Assembly (NCBI RefSeq): GCF_020085105.1
Contig: NC_058055.1
Location: 16,439,822 to 16,503,821 of the forward strand
Source of the DNA: Siniperca chuatsi
Taxonomy: Eukaryota > Chordata > Actinopteri > Centrarchiformes > Sinipercidae
DNA: 64,000 bases
Direction of reading: 5' to 3'
The first letter of the stretch is position 1. The number at the start of each line of letters is the position of its first letter. The translations under genes were made by a program, and so were the position numbers. The notes beneath the pieces are model-generated. The model was not told the DNA's origin. It did not search any database and was given only the letters and a program-made list of their open reading frames with translations. Shown piece by piece: positions 62,530 through 64,000 of the stretch.

Positions 62530-63050
62530 AAATCCTATATAGAACGTTACAGTAACCATAGATAATCATGACGTAATAGTAGAGGACTGACAGGTGTGAC
62601 CTAATTAAACACAAACTCAAGATAAAGATAAAGAAATGAACAAGGAGGTCTTGATCAAAAGTATTGAACCTGCCATGATATAGACACAAACACCATTTCA
62701 CACAGCTGTTGAATACTTTTAATGTATCTATACAATGAGACAGCACTGCTCCAATCACAGTCACTGCATAACAACAAAAAGCAAGTGTATTGTTTTTTTT
62801 ACCTCTACTTTTCCAAATGATCACACTGCATCACTGTGTTGCAGTGTGATCATTTTTATTGTAGTTGTAACATATGCCTGTATGTTACATTAAATACATA
62901 ATTTGAGGTTGCTATGTCTAACAGCAAAATCTTGTAATACAGAATTTAATTTTGTCACTAACGTTACCTTTATTTGACAGCTGTAAGGTGTACATATTTG
63001 TGTTATTTTCATATTTGCATGCGTTATTTTATATTTCATATGTAATACTT
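62530..63050. other. Intergenic, no feature seen
   Basis: AT-rich, with the local inverted repeat tgatcacactgca / tgcagtgtgatca at about 62818-62854. No gene recognised. Confidence 0.5.
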
Positions 63051-63058
63051 GTTACACA

Positions 63059-63072
63059 GTATCCATGGTAAC
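63059..63072. promoter_or_regulatory. RFX X-box candidate
   Basis: GTATCCATGGTAAC is a full match to the X-box form GTNNCC-AT-GGNAAC. It overlaps the candidate exon at 63060-63127, so it may be a promoter element or a coincidence. Confidence 0.4.
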
Positions 63073-63127
63073 GGCGCAGCTATAAAGCCCATCACCGGGG
63101 AAACAAGTCAGACCAGTATCTCCCAGG
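63060..63127 (+). CDS. Possible exon of an unidentified gene at the right edge
   Basis: Bounded by an acceptor (gttacacag) and a strong donor (CCCAG/GTGAGTG), open in the frame IHGNGAAIKPITGETSQTS. I do not recognise the family. I found no partner exons, so the model is weak. Confidence 0.3.
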
Positions 63128-63239
63128 TGAGTGTAACTGTCATATTAATGTATAGCCTCTCTGAGAGAAACAATAACTATATTGACATCCAGAGTGATTA
63201 TCTATGTGTACTAATCCATCTGTATCAGTAGTGTCTTTG

Positions 63240-64000
63240 ATCCTGGTCTAGGTTAGACCAGTCAGTTAATGGTTACTGAGCTTGGCTACAGAAATAATTT
63301 ATTATTATTATAAGTTTCCTTTGATTGTGATTTTCTTTCATACTGAATAGCTTTACTTAGACCGGGTGCTTGTAGGCAATAAACAGATTTTAACTGAATC
63401 GACATCGGAGCTGTCTCAACAAGGGTGTTATAAACTGTGTATAGCCAGACAGAGAAGATTTCCCCCTGTTAGATGTTCTCTTAAAGTTTTTCATAATCCT
63501 ATTGTATCCTATATTTCTACAAAATGTTACCCATTACATCTTCATCTTTTGTAATTTGGATTCTGTGGAGTGTGGATATGAATCTCTCCCCCCTTCTCAT
63601 CCTTCCCTTACATTGTTATGTTTGTTTTCCTACACTTGAGCATGATCTCGGTTGGGGACTGGTGCTGTTGTGGGACTGGAAGCCCTTTGACACTTTATAT
63701 AAATATATATCTGATACTTGGGCGACGCACTTGACTTGACTGTCATCAGAAATTGGAGCTGAATAATAAGTGAGTTATAATAAGTTACTTCACCTACTTG
63801 TGGGAAAATTGGACAGACACTGAAGCCCTCTGGTTGACAGAAAATTTATTTGATCAGTGCAAACAGAAAAATTCAACTATATGCTTCCCGTTTTCACAGT
63901 GAAATGAAATCTCAACACAAGTGAGCACACATGATCATCAGATGAAACCAGAGCAGTGTGAGACCTGCTGGTCGAAACTATTTTAAGGCCTTGGATAAAT
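63240..64000. other. Right-edge region without supported features
   Basis: AT-rich sequence with an open frame at 63366-63554 that matches no family I know. Nothing is supported. Confidence 0.4.

Overview
This window is vertebrate, almost certainly teleost (percomorph-like) fish, nuclear DNA. The genes are made of short exons with consensus GT/AG splice sites. There are many (CA)n/(GT)n microsatellites and typical fish dispersed repeats, and most exons give proteins with clear vertebrate orthologues. All gene models were assembled by hand: I translated both strands, joined exons at splice consensus sites, and checked that intron phases agree and that the product follows the known family. No alignment tool was used, so identities rest on recalled family sequences.

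Layout, left to right. (1) Bases 1-12,248, minus strand: a CLUH-family (clustered mitochondria) gene, 23 exons visible, running off the left edge. It opens with an unusual ~496-codon acidic first exon. (2) 15,806-18,061, minus: ccdc92b, three exons, a small coiled-coil protein with a long acidic tract. (3) 20,704-27,049 minus and 28,490-35,748 plus: two FBXO40 (muscle F-box protein) genes, head to head around about 27.94 kb. They form a large imperfect inverted repeat in which stretches of the zinc-finger, cysteine-rich and F-box exons are nearly identical while the rest has diverged. (4) 36.5-37.3 kb: a 5'-truncated LINE with target-site duplications. (5) 37,386-38,688, minus: a broken TLCD2-like gene. 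(6) 42,955-55,717, plus: a 19-exon AIFM3/AIFM4-type gene (Rieske domain plus pyridine-nucleotide-disulphide oxidoreductase), complete at 546 residues. (7) 58,352-58,517, plus: an unassigned candidate 3' terminal exon. (8) 58,662-61,511, minus: a liat1-like gene (ligand of ATE1). (9) 62,456-62,527, minus: tRNA-Trp(CCA). (10) 63.06-63.13 kb, plus: a possible exon of an unidentified gene.

CLUH, CCDC92B, LIAT1 and TLCD2 all lie in human 17p13.3 as I recall it, so the block looks like conserved synteny into which an FBXO40 pair and an AIFM gene are interleaved. The genes do not form one pathway. The themes are mitochondrial mRNA handling (CLUH), redox/apoptosis-related oxidoreductase (AIFM), and muscle ubiquitin ligase adaptors (FBXO40, with a perfect MEF2 consensus in their shared spacer). 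The gaps hold fish repeats: an inverted-repeat MITE at 51.4-52.0 kb, a Penelope-like remnant at 43.5-44.2 kb nested in another repeat, and several copies of three or four common families. I saw no CRISPR array, plasmid or viral gene cluster.
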